Assembly (NCBI RefSeq): GCF_036884655.1
Contig: NC_088348.1
Location: 24,581,501-24,645,500, forward strand
From: Musa acuminata AAA Group
Lineage: Eukaryota; Streptophyta; Magnoliopsida; Zingiberales; Musaceae
Direction of reading: 5' to 3'
DNA length: 64,000 bases
Shown: positions 12,652 to 22,247 of the stretch, piece after piece
Layout: each line of letters begins with the position of its first letter
Position numbering within the stretch: the first letter of the stretch is position 1
The notes under the pieces: generated by a model
Database searches by the model: none
Told to the model about the DNA's origin: nothing
The model's input: the letters and a program-made list of their open reading frames with translations, nothing else
Made by a program: the position numbers and the translations under genes

Positions 12652-14235
12652 CTACAAGAAAGGATGATGTTTAGGTACCCATTTGCTTTTGGGTGCCTCA
12701 CAAATAGATCTACATTTCCTATCATGTTGCATAGAATTTGTCATGGTTCCTTTAGGAACCCAAATTAATTTGTTTGGACATATTTTCTTGAATGGACAAC
12801 TATGTGTCTTGTGTCCAAATTTGCAACAAAAGTTGCATTTGTTTTGATGTCGAACATGTAAGATGGAGCCTTTTATGAAGGTGGTTGGATTTTGGTGAGA
12901 ACTTCTCACGAATCCAATTCCACTTCTTTTGGGAACGTGACCCTTGTTTGTAAGGATCATGTTCAATGACTTGCTACCAACCTCGAATTTCTTCAAGGTG
13001 TCCTTAAGTAGCAAGTTTTCTTTTTGGAGAGTTTCTAGATCATGGCATTTTATGCATGGGCTTAAACTATCATGATGTTCAGCATTTAACTTATCGAAAT
13101 TGCAAATAAGACTATCATGCTCCTTTTTTAGCAATTTGTATTTACCACTGATAATCTTACACTCATCAAACAATTCATGGAAAGCATTTAATAATTCATC
13201 GAATGATAAATCTGCATCTATTGAATTTGTTACCTCATTTTCGATGGCCATTAAGGCATAATGAGCAACTTGCTCGGTGTTGGACTCCTCTTCTTCGGAT
13301 GCGCTCGAGTCATCCCATGTTGCTTGAAGCGCCTTCTTCTTCGATGTTCTCCTTTTGACTTGGGGACAATCACTCTTGTAGTGTCCCGGCTTTTTGCATT
13401 CATAGCAGATTACTTGGTCCTTCTTGGGTTCAAGTTTATTTTTTGCATCATTCTTAAACTTGTTTCTTTTAAAGAACCTTTTAAACTTTCTTGTTAGAAG
13501 TGCCAAGTCATCATCACAGTCCTCATCACTTGAGTTTTCTCTCAAGTGGCATTCAGAAGTTTTGAGTGCCATATCCTTCCTGTTCTTTGGAAGGATGTCT
13601 TCTTGCTCTTCATGAGCTTTACAAGTCATTTCGTAGGTCATTAATGACCCGATTAGTTCTTCAAGAGGGAAATTTCGCAGATCTTTTGCCTCTTGAATAG
13701 CAGTGACTTTAGGATCCCAACTCTTAGGAAGGGATCTTAGTATCTTATTAACAAGCTCAAAATCCGAAAAGCTCTTTCCGAGTCCTTTTAGACCGTTGAC
13801 GACATCCGTGAAACGGGTAAACATGTCGCCAATGGTTTCACTTGGTTTCATCCGGAAAAGTTCGAAAGAATGTAACAGCAAATTGATTTTTGACTCTTTT
13901 ACTCTACTTGTGCCTTCATGGGTCACTTCGAGTGTGTGCCAAATATCAAATGCAGTTTCACAAGTTGAAACACGATTAAACTCGTTTTTATCAAGTGCAC
14001 AAAATAAGGCATTCATAGCCTTTGCATTAAGAGCGAAAGCCTTCTTCTCCAAATCATTCCAATCGATCATTGGAAGAGAAGACTTCAAAAATCCATTTTC
14101 GACAAGATTCCACAATTCAAAATCCATAGAAATAAGAAAGATCCTCATTCGGGTCTTCCAGTAGGTGTAGTCCGTCCCATTGAACATGGGTGGACGCGTA
14201 ATAGAATGCCCCTCTTGGTTTCCGGCGTATGCCAT
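12652..14235 (-). CDS. gag: Copy C Gag polyprotein, intact (527 aa)
   Basis: Complete copia-type Gag that begins with MAYAGNQEGHS about 30 bp after the primer binding site. It has the UBN2-like capsid region (NGTDYTYWKTRMRIF near the N-terminus), an acidic and lysine-rich linker, a CCHC knuckle CYECKKPGHYKSDC in the middle, and a second knuckle CNFCCKFGHKTHSC near the C-terminus. It stops at UAG (12652-12654). The same frame then reads into the protease DSG motif, so the UAG divides Gag from Pol as in B. An intact gag next to a dead pol is unusual given how similar the LTRs are. It would form cytoplasmic virus-like particles. Confidence 0.9.
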   Translation of the reverse strand: MAYAGNQEGHSITRPPMFNGTDYTYWKTRMRIFLISMDFELWNLVENGFLKSSLPMIDWNDLEKKAFALNAKAMNALFCALDKNEFNRVSTCETAFDIWHTLEVTHEGTSRVKESKINLLLHSFELFRMKPSETIGDMFTRFTDVVNGLKGLGKSFSDFELVNKILRSLPKSWDPKVTAIQEAKDLRNFPLEELIGSLMTYEMTCKAHEEQEDILPKNRKDMALKTSECHLRENSSDEDCDDDLALLTRKFKRFFKRNKFKNDAKNKLEPKKDQVICYECKKPGHYKSDCPQVKRRTSKKKALQATWDDSSASEEEESNTEQVAHYALMAIENEVTNSIDADLSFDELLNAFHELFDECKIISGKYKLLKKEHDSLICNFDKLNAEHHDSLSPCIKCHDLETLQKENLLLKDTLKKFEVGSKSLNMILTNKGHVPKRSGIGFVRSSHQNPTTFIKGSILHVRHQNKCNFCCKFGHKTHSCPFKKICPNKLIWVPKGTMTNSMQHDRKCRSICEAPKSKWVPKHHPFL

Positions 14236-14267
14236 TTCTCTTGGGTTTTAATCCGTTAGAGAGTTAA

Positions 14268-14283
14268 CCTTGCTCTGATACCA
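14268..14283 (-). other. Copy C primer binding site (initiator tRNA-Met)
   Basis: On minus it reads TGGTATCAGAGCAAGG, two bases inside the 5' LTR. The first 12 bases are the complement of the plant initiator tRNA-Met 3' end. The tRNA gene at 17919-17990 in this window ends in exactly the matching sequence. Confidence 0.92.
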
Positions 14284-14285
14284 AT

Positions 14286-16427
14286 TGTTAGGATCGAGAG
14301 CACTAAGAGGGGGGGGGTGAATTAGTGCAGCGGAAATCTTTCAGCGATTAAAAATGAAAGCTGCGTTCGTTCGAAAAAAAAAACGATTTCGATGTAAAAG
14401 CCGATTTTAAGATTACTTAAGATTAAGCGCAGTTTTACTTCTAAACGCAGTTTACGTCTAAACCCAGTTTGCGTCTAACCGCAGTTTATGTCTAACCGCA
14501 GTTTGCGTCTAAACACAATTTACGTTTAAATGCAGTTTGCGTCTAAACGCAGTTTTACGTCTAAACGCAGATTTACGTCTAAACGCAGATTTACGTCTAA
14601 ACGCAGATTTACGTCTAAACTCAGTTTACGTCTAAAACGTAGTTTTACGTTTAAACGTAGTTTGCGTCTAAACGCAGTTTTACGTCTAAACGCAGATTTA
14701 CGTCTAAACACAGATTTACGTCTAAACGCAGATTTACGTCTAAACTCAGTTTACGTCTAAAACGTCTAAACATAGTTTGGGCAGTTTTACGTCTAAACGC
14801 AATTTTACGTCTAGATGCAGTTTCAAAGGGATCTGAACTTAGAAACTCGTTCGTAAAAGCGCAGAAGACAGTTTTGCAGAATCAAGGCGTAAACGTAAAC
14901 TGCAATGTAAATATCGTACGAAAACACTGGTTTACGTCTGAAAGCAGATTCGGACAGATCAGCACTTAGAAACTTGTTCGTGAAGGCGCAGAAGACAGTT
15001 TTGCAGAATCAAAACGTAAACGTAAACTGTAATGTACGAAAACACCGATTTACGTCTGAATGCAGATTCGGAAAGAACAGCACTTAGAACTTGTTTGTAA
15101 AAGCACAGAGAGCAGTAGTTATGAAGGAGGTTTGCAGTAATGATAAAGTGCTCAAAATAAACGCAAACCAGAGATTTAGAGTGGTTCGGTCAGTCTTGAC
15201 CTACTCCACTTTTGGCTTCCTCCACCGACGAGGTCACCGACGTCAACTAGAGGCCTTCCTTCAATAGGCGAAGGCCAACTGCCCTTTTACAGTTTCTCTC
15301 CTTTTGACAGGCTCAGGAGACAACCTTTACAGACCTTTCTCTCCTCACTTTACAACTCAAAACTTGAAGAACAGAAGGAGGAGACTTAAAGGCTTTACAA
15401 CACTTTTGAGCTCTTAGAATCACAGAAAAGATCAAGATTTCGGTGTAGGTTTGTTTCTTTTCAGTGCTGAATGGGTGGGGTATTTATAGGCCCCAACCCA
15501 ATTCAAATTTGGAGCTCAAAACGATCAAATCCCGGAATTCCAGGATCAGGCGGTTGCACCTCTTGACTGGAGAGGTTGCACCGCCTGGCAGAGCTCGAAG
15601 ACTGAGCCCAGGCGGTTGCACCTCTCTGTCAGGGGCGGTTGCACCGCCTGAGTCTGGCTCGGAGACTGAGCCCCAGGCGGTGCCACCTCTTGACTGAGGC
15701 GGTTGCACCTCTCTGCCAGAGCTCGAAGACCGAGCTCAGGCGTTGCCACCTCTCTGTCAGGGAGGTTGCACCGCCCAGTCTTGCTCGAAGACTGAGCTCA
15801 GGCGGTGCCACCTCCTGGCTGGGGCGGTTGCACCGCCCAGTCTCGCTGGGAGACTTAGCCCAGGCGGTGCCACCTCCTGGCCTGGGCAGTTGCACCTCCT
15901 GGTGCAATCAGGGTCCGAATGGTTAGCTCCATTCGGCCCAATTTCAGTCTTTCAGGGGCCCAATTGCCCCAAGATTAAGCCAATGGGATCACCTCCCATT
16001 TTCCAACTTAATCAACGTGCTAACTATGATTAAATCTAAGACAATTTCTGCAGCTTTGCTTCGGTGCGTCAATCGCTTCTTCCGGCGAGTTTCCGGCGAA
16101 CTTCCGTCGATCATCCGATGAACCCTCGGTGATGCTCCTGCGGACTTCCGGCAAACTCCTGGACTTTGCGACGATCCACTTGGCGAGTTCCGACGAGCTT
16201 CGCTTGGCAAGCTTCTGGACTTCTCGGATCTGTTCTCGCAGAACCTCCGAGGACCGTCCGAACTTCCGTCGAACTCTCGAACTCCCAACGTGATCATGAA
16301 CTTGACTCCGGCGCAACTCCTGCTGCTTGTCTAACTTTTATCGTAGTTAATCCTGCACACTTATCTCAACACATAGATTAGACAACAAATGACAATTGAC
16401 TTCATCATCAAAATCCGAGATTCAACA
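14286..16427 (-). repeat. Copy C 5' LTR
   Basis: 2142 bp, TG to CA, with the minus-strand TATA box at 15481-15488. It carries the same GC-rich array (15544-15904) and minisatellite (14427-14820) as the 3' LTR. In the non-repeat part the two LTRs differ by only occasional bases (for example one or two amino-acid changes per roughly 95 codons in the chance ORFs), suggesting about 1% divergence by eye. Confidence 0.92.
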
Positions 16428-16738
16428 GTGGTGAGTTCAACGAGTCTTTGGCAAGTATTCGAACCTTCTGGGTGATCTCCGCGAACCTCCGACGATCTTT
16501 TCGGTGGACTTCCGAAAACAAAGGCAAGTCCCCGATTCTTTCTCGGTTGGTTTCGGCAGCACTTCCGATGATTCTTCGGACTTTCAGCGGACTCTCAAAC
16601 ACCCATTGAACTTGACTCCGGTAAACTTGCTTTATGTGTTCAAGCTATCGTAGTTAATCCTGCACACTTAACTCAATAATATGGATTAGATCAATTAACC
16701 CATCAATTGACTTCATCATCAAAATCCGAGATTCAACA
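16428..16738 (-). repeat. Copy A 5' LTR remnant, second part
   Basis: Begins with the GTGGT duplication made by C (16428-16432) and continues A's LTR (GAGTTCAACGAGTCTTT, found also near 797 in A's 3' LTR) to the terminal TTCAACA at 16738. Element A ends here and non-element DNA starts at 16739. The five flanking bases are GCGAC; the partner copy is outside the window. Confidence 0.85.
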
Positions 16739-17339
16739 GCGACATCTATGGTAAAGATGATGACAACCTCACTGCTGACCCATTGGATAGATTGCTCGAT
16801 CAAAAACTAGGGTCACTGAAGCTCCTACTGCTCTCCCCGCTATCACGTCAGTTTTAACATGGGCATGAAAAATGAGAGGGTTTGTCGAAGGAGGAATTCT
16901 ATTCGTTGTGGTTATCGTCGACCGAAAATGGAAGCCTTAGAAGGTTGGCAAGTGAGTGATTGTCGAGCTCCTAACGGACATATTCGACAACGGTAGAAAA
17001 TTGTGGGTCTCAAAATTTAACATTGAGTATATCGACGTATCTGTTATCGACACAATTACCGAACGACCCTCACCTCTCGCAATCACTCTCCTCATCCATA
17101 ATAGCCACTCGTAGCCTCTAGCAATGTCGTCATTCGTTACCGCTAATGTCACCTACCACCACCAATTGAAATATTAAATATTTTTTTATTTTTTATTTTC
17201 ATATTCCGTCAGTAAAATCGATGATATTAAGATATATAAATTTAAATATTTCACTTGGAAATATCAATGTAACTTAAAAAATGTAAAGACTAAGTTGTTA
17301 AACATAATAACTAACTAGTAATACGTAATTAACCTTAAA
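16739..17339. other. Intergenic DNA, no gene seen
   Basis: About 600 bp between copy A and the truncated kinase copy. No conserved protein motif or RNA gene is visible. The ORF at 16937-17152 (minus) has no recognisable features. The last 200 bp are AT-rich. Confidence 0.6.
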
Positions 17340-17860
17340 AAACTAATGTAGCATATTTCCAAGTCCATTGGTTCCATGTAATCAATCATACAATCCAACA
17401 CCTCGTGTCTCGATAACATTGTGCGAGGAAGATTGGTCTGGGACGACCAGGTATGACTAAGTTCCTCTTGGAAACCAATGGTGAGTTTGCAATCGAATAC
17501 GATGAGCCCGATGAAGGCTGAAGCGGAGATGACGTAGCGAAAACGGTGATGCTGGTGTTCGCGCTGCTGCTAGTGACAGCCGCCAAGCCACCATCTGCGG
17601 CCTTCGGAGCCGGAGGCCTGTCTATGGCCGAAACCCCTTCCAGCATCTGCACAACCTTCCCCATCGACGGTCTCTGCGAGGGCTGCTCCTGGATGCACCA
17701 TAAGCTCACCAGTAGCGCCCTCTCCAGCTGCTCCATGTCCACGTCCTGCTCGGAGAGCCTCTTGTCCATGGCGCTCTTGATGTTTCTTCCCTTCTCCAGC
17801 TCTTCGTACGCCCACACCGAGAACTTCTTCCGGCCAGTGTCATCCGAAACATCGAAGTTG
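17340..17860 (-). pseudogene. Truncated copy of the 3' end of the lectin receptor-like kinase
   Basis: On minus it matches the last ~150 codons and some 3' flank of the kinase gene at 55006-57549: from SDDTGRKKFSVWAYEELEKG through SQRPSMGKVVQMLEG to the Ser-rich tail. It has an in-frame 3-bp insertion (an extra Arg after LEKG). A small deletion near the end changes the last residues and the stop. The 5' side is cut cleanly at 17860, where homology stops in the middle of the kinase subdomain coding (intact gene position about 55456). The ATP site, catalytic loop, transmembrane and lectin parts are all absent. The 3' flank homology extends to about 17340 (intact position about 54916). Non-functional fragment duplication. 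Confidence 0.9.
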
Positions 17861-17886
17861 TTATTATCTCACGTAAAATGTTTTCT

Positions 17887-17897
17887 AAAAAAAAAAA
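17887..17897 (-). terminator. RNA polymerase III T-tract terminator of the tRNA gene
   Basis: Eleven A on plus, hence eleven T on the coding (minus) strand, starting about 21 bases after the tRNA 3' end. This is a normal place and length for a Pol III stop. Confidence 0.8.
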
Positions 17898-17918
17898 GAA
17901 CTTCAAATTTCCCTCTGA

Positions 17919-17990
17919 TATCAGAGCCAGGTTTCGATCCTGGGACCTGTGGGTTATGGGCCCACCACGCTTCCGCTGCGCCACTCTGAT
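17919..17990 (-). tRNA. trnM-CAU (initiator): Initiator tRNA-Met (CAT)
   Basis: On minus the 72-nt gene folds with a perfect 7-bp acceptor stem (ATCAGAG with CTCTGAT), a D arm starting GCGCAGCGG, and a 5-bp anticodon stem GTGGG/CCCAC holding the loop CCCATAA with anticodon CAT. The T stem is CCAGG/CCTGG with loop ATCGAAA. The A-T-C-G start of the T loop in place of T-T-C and the A1-T72 pair mark an initiator rather than an elongator tRNA-Met. The discriminator base is A and there is no encoded CCA, as expected in a nucleus. Internal A and B boxes are intact and a T-tract terminator follows. It probably works. Its 3' end is the primer complementary to the binding sites of copia elements B and C here. 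Confidence 0.95.
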
Positions 17991-18918
17991 CGTTGTTATT
18001 AGTGTCAATATATGTTTATGTAGAGGGATATCTAACATGGAACTCGAGCCAACTCCAGCGGACAAGTCTAAATAACAGATGCAACGTCCGGAAACGCACA
18101 AATCATTTAGCCTACGAACAAACTGGTTAGGAGGGCTGTGTGTGTGCGTGTGTGAATATAACATCTGAATAGGAGACCCAAAAAAAAAAAGGAAAACTGT
18201 CAATATAACAAGACATAAAACATATAATGACTTTTATATAAGTTAGGCATGGAGAGAAGTATACATTTCAAATTGCTAAGGCTATAAAAAGAAAGAGCAA
18301 CGATTAGGTAATATCAGATACATAACAAAATTAAGGAAAGATGGAGAAATTAAGTTTCTAAAATATATAGTGAAAATTTGACAAATAACTAAGACCTAAA
18401 AATTGATAACAGTGGTAGGTTTAGTAATCATGGATTGGTCCCTGAAAGAGTTTAGAAAATCAAGGAATAATTTGATTGATTAGTTTCCTTTTTTAAAAAA
18501 TAAGATTTAGAAAATTACCTAATAAATATTGGAAGAACTTTCAATTGATAAAAAATAAGGAAATTTGAGGTTAGTTCGAGCCCAAACTAAACCCAATCAA
18601 AGATGTTCGAGTACAATTCCGACGAAATATACATATTTTAGGGAAATTTAACCCACGATAATTCATAAACGAATGTTAAATATCAGAACAAATTGAGGTT
18701 ATGTTAAAAAAAATTATTACGGAGAAAAGGCCTCTAAATCAGGAATCTCACAAATCAATTATTACATAACATAATTAGCCGTCAATATAAAATAATGTGG
18801 TTTTGTCTTTTTATTTTTTTAATCTGTGAAAAAATTAAATTATTTAATATTATAATAGATTTTGATTATCCGATGGGCTAAAGAGCCAATCAAGATGCAC
18901 TTTCAAATATGAGGTTGA
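17991..18918. other. Intergenic AT-rich DNA, no gene seen
   Basis: About 930 bp between the tRNA gene and element D. There is no coding or RNA gene signal. It contains poly-A runs and a short GT-rich patch near 18136. It would have been continuous with 54152 before D inserted. Confidence 0.6.
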
Positions 18919-18923
18919 GGTAT

Positions 18924-19634
18924 TGATAGGGCACAATTTGATAGCTTATCATAGCCACAATAGTACCGATGTGGAATTTATAAGCTGATGTAGCAGACCA
19001 CATTGACAGTTCAGACAATGTGACCATCCCCCCCCCAGCCTGTGTAGGACCGCATAAGCGACACTGTTGAAGCTACCTCGGAAGGTCTGGAATGGTGCTA
19101 TCGAGTATAGAGCCACCCTAGAATGATCAGGACGATGCTGCTCAGGGACGATCTGCACACATTGACTAGAGTGACGCATCGAGTACAAAGCCATCCCGGA
19201 ATGATCGGGATGGTGCCGCTCAAGGACAATCCAAACACATCGACCAGAACGGCGCCGTCGAGCGTAGAGGCATGGGCCGACCGCTTAAAGAGTCAGTGAT
19301 CATTAACGTATGGGGTAAGATCGTTCCCCATATACAAGTATAAAAGCTCGTCACTTGGTCAGGGCCAGGGAATTAGAGGGATTTCGAACACTCAACTCTC
19401 TCTCATTCTGTCAAATGCTAACTTAAGCTTCGGAGGGGTTGAGTCAGGAAATCCCCCTCCCAACCTCGACTTGTGTATAGGAGTCCAACGGTGGAGAAGC
19501 AGGCTACTCGCTAAAAGAGAAGACCACGCTCGGGGGATGACGCTCCCCCTCACCACCCGAGTATCCATGTGGGCGACCTTGTACATTCGGGACTGGACCG
19601 AGCCGTGCTGACACCTCGGCCACGACGTAAATGT
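18924..19634 (+). repeat. Copy D 5' LTR
   Basis: 711 bp, TGATAGGG to CCAACA. The TATA box TATAAAAG is at 19339-19346. It contains about two ~80-bp repeats (roughly 19090-19256) built around GAGTATAGAGCC and CACATTGAC words, where the 3' LTR holds three, explaining most of the length difference. A C-rich run lies at 19028-19037. Confidence 0.88.
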
Positions 19635-19677
19635 TCACCAACATTTTAGCATTAGAAGGAGGACCCGATGTTGCAAG

Positions 19678-21134
19678 TGTTGAATCTCATATTTTGATGA
19701 TAAAACTAATTGATAATTATTTATGATTTAGATGCGTTTTGAGTGACACAGGATGCTTCGATCAGGATAAGACAATTAAAGCAAGAAGAATCATGTTGTG
19801 CTAGAGGAAAACATGTAAGAGGATTGGACATCGAGCCGGTGGATTGGTCGATGTATCGATAGGAGGCTTCGGGCCATAGATTCGGGCATCGGGCCAAAAA
19901 GAGCAAATATTGCGCTAAGGATATCAGAGTTGTAAAGTCAACTGGCCGATTGGGTAATAGACCACAAGAGAGGACGATGCGTCGAAGAATCAGACGAAGC
20001 GTCGACGGACCGATGACATGCTGAACAACAAGATTAATGCTTAGTATTAATTGTCTAGATCGAAGTGTGTTTTTATACGTGCAGGATTAACTACGATAGT
20101 AAGACATGAAGCAAAATGAAGTCCTGGAGTCAAGGACGTGACTTCATTAGGAGTTCGAGAGTTCGTCGGAAGTTCTGGCGGAACCAATCGAGAAGTCTCG
20201 GAGCTTGCTAGAGAAGCTCATCGGAACTCGCCAAGAAGATTGTCATGAAGTCCAGGAGCTTACCGAGAGTTCAATGGAATATTGCCGAGTGATCGTCGGA
20301 AGTTTGTCGAAAGATCGTCAGAAGAACTAAGACTTATAGACCTATTTAGCTTAGAATGTCTTAGGAATCGTAGTTAGCACGTAATTGGGTTTGGATTTGG
20401 GCCAACCCATTTAGGGGCCAGCTAGGCCCATGTAAAAATTGTGTTAGGCCCAATGAGAGGCCCAAACAGTACCCCAAGAAGTCTCACCGTCATGGCACAG
20501 TCTTCGAGACTATGTCAGGCGGTGGTACCGCCCAACGCAGGTGGTGGTTCCGCCCATGCCCGAGGAACCTAGGATGGCAAAGTTTTAGGCTCTAAGTTTG
20601 AATCAACTTGAAACCTATAAATACCCATCTCATCCTAGGTTAAAACACACAATCACAAAGAGTTCAAAAGTAGAAAAACGCTGTAGAAATCTCTTGTGAG
20701 AATCCTCCTCTAGTCTAAGTGTTAGAATTCTATAAGAGGAGAGTGAGTGCTTGTAAGGGTTGTCTCCTAAACCCAGTAAAAGGAGAAGAGGGGTGTAAGA
20801 AGGAGGTTGATCTTCGCCTATAAAGGAAGATTGATAGTGGATGCCGGTGGCCTCGACGGAAGAGGAATCGGAGGAGTGGATGTAGGTCACGACGATCAAA
20901 CCACTATAAATTGGCATGTTCTCTAGTTTGCATTTTATTCTTGCTATTACCTTACTGCAAACCTCCTTAAGTGCTTACTGCCTTCAATTCATTACGTATG
21001 CTTTCAAGTTAAGTTTCTAAAATCGATTTTTCATCGGAAACAATTTTTATCGTACGAAGTTTTTCAAACCGACGTAGTTTTTACCGCTGCACTAATTCAC
21101 CCCCCCTCTTAGTGCCAACCTCTTGATCCTAATA
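19678..21134 (+). repeat. Solo LTR G of a SIRE-related family
   Basis: A 1457-bp lone LTR in D's leader just after the 5' LTR. It begins TGTTGAATCTC as in B and ends in the family terminus with CCTAATA (last CA mutated to TA). Perfect 5-bp duplications GCAAG lie at 19673-19677 and 21135-21139. The TATA box TATAAATA is at 20616-20623, with two GGCGGTGGTACCGCC-like words upstream near 20517-20558. No internal region remains, so it arose by LTR-LTR recombination. Confidence 0.9.
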
Positions 21135-21300
21135 GCAAGAATGCTCGCAATCGAACAACTTGGAGCGTCTCGGAGAGGAGCCACACCCGACCTCCGAGTT
21201 CGGAGGACAACCCCTGCTCCCTCCAAACCTAGGAGGAAACACCCCAAGCAACTATTAGAGACTATTCAATGATCCTAGACTGTCACCTCTCAGGACTAGC

Positions 21301-22242
21301 ATGGGTCAGCATGTCGTCTCAACTGAGGTGTTCCTTAGCCTCACTCATTAGGTCCAAGCTTTGGCAGGGATGATGCAGACCATTATCCCTTTAGTCCCTC
21401 AGCTCGCCCAATAATCGGCGTTGCCTCAACCATTACAACCGACAACTCTTGGCCCCCCATCACCAACGGCTCCTCAACAGCCCACCACGGTGAATGTTAC
21501 CCCATCATTTGAGGAGCTATCGGAGAATCCGAGGTTGATACGTGAGTATAGCACTCCCGACCGTGACACATTGTCATCTGACTCGATAGACTCTCTCCGG
21601 GCTCAGCTACGATCGGTTAATCGACGTCTTAACGAAGTCCAAAGAGAGTTCCACAAATCCAAGGAGGAGCTTGGTGAGGTTCTCCCGAGAGGGTCACCCT
21701 TTATACAGGAGATCCAAGACAAGCCTATCCTGCAAAGCTTTCATCTTCCTGCGCTCGAAGCCTATGACAACAGCTCCGACCCAACGAAACATGTTGTAGC
21801 ATTTCGAGCCCAGATGGACTTGTATGATACTTCGGATGCCTTAATGTGCCGAGCCTTCCCTACAACTCTCTGAGGCCCAGCGCGGATGTGGTATAGCCGG
21901 CTTAGGTCGGCCTCGGTTGCATCCTTCAACCAGTTGGAAAAAGACTTTAAGCTTAATTTCCTTGCCAGTGCATGACCAAGGCCATTCGTGGTCATACTCC
22001 TCAGCCTCAACTAAAAAGACGACGAGCTGCTCTCCAAGTTCGTCACCCGTTTCACTACTATGACTAGAGGAATCCCTGACAATCACCCTTCTCTGCTTAT
22101 ACAGGCATTTCTGATGGGTCTGCGACCGTCCAGAATCTTCTGGTCACTAGTCGAACAACCGGCAATGACTGTCCCTGAGATGCTTCAACGCGTGAACCAA
22201 TATATAGCTGTCGAGGCACTAATGGCAAGAATGCGTGAAGAG
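21301..22242 (+). pseudogene. gag: Copy D gag, first part, broken
   Basis: A frame from about 21301 reads the Tat-type Gag: a proline-rich N-terminal part, a coiled stretch (SLRAQLRSVNRRLNEVQREF), then the retrotransposon gag domain (FHLPALEAYDNSSDPTKHVVAFRAQMDLY ... MRRE-like end). Stops interrupt it, for example after CRAFPTTL and twice near 21970-22010. Element F interrupts it at 22243. It resumes at 28206. Confidence 0.78.
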
Positions 22243-22247
22243 CATAA

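Larger units (their letters stand above)
6573..16427 (-). mobile_element. SIRE-type Ty1/copia element, copy C, full length, in A's LTR
   Basis: A 9.86-kb minus-strand element bounded by LTRs of 2126 bp (6573-8698) and 2142 bp (14286-16427). Both LTRs begin TG and end CA. Perfect 5-bp target duplications GTGGT lie at 6568-6572 and 16428-16432. The primer binding site (14268-14283) and polypurine tract (8699-8712) are in the right places. Gag is a complete 527-codon ORF, while pol is broken by several stops and frameshifts. There is no third ORF. Its LTRs are roughly twice as long as those of B, mainly because of internal repeats. Confidence 0.93.
1..16738 (-). mobile_element. SIRE-type Ty1/copia element, copy A (decayed, interrupted by copy C)
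   Basis: A minus-strand copia element that enters from beyond the left edge. Left to right it shows a 3' LTR (to 1102), a polypurine tract, pol, gag, then a 5' LTR remnant. The remnant is split by copy C at 6573-16427. The outer right end, at 16738, is the TG end of the 5' LTR. The pol motifs (for example the RNase H block with a CCAQ motif near 2330) match the SIRE/Maximus lineage and closely resemble copy B. The first part of gag, the primer site and the U5 side of the 5' LTR were lost in a deletion joining gag to LTR near 6293. Many stops and frameshifts make it inactive. The left target duplication lies outside the window. Confidence 0.88.

Noticed and set aside
17706..18203. 165-aa minus ORF spanning the tRNA gene
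   Set aside because: It is a chance frame across the tRNA gene and the kinase fragment; the tRNA fold and the homology explain the sequence.
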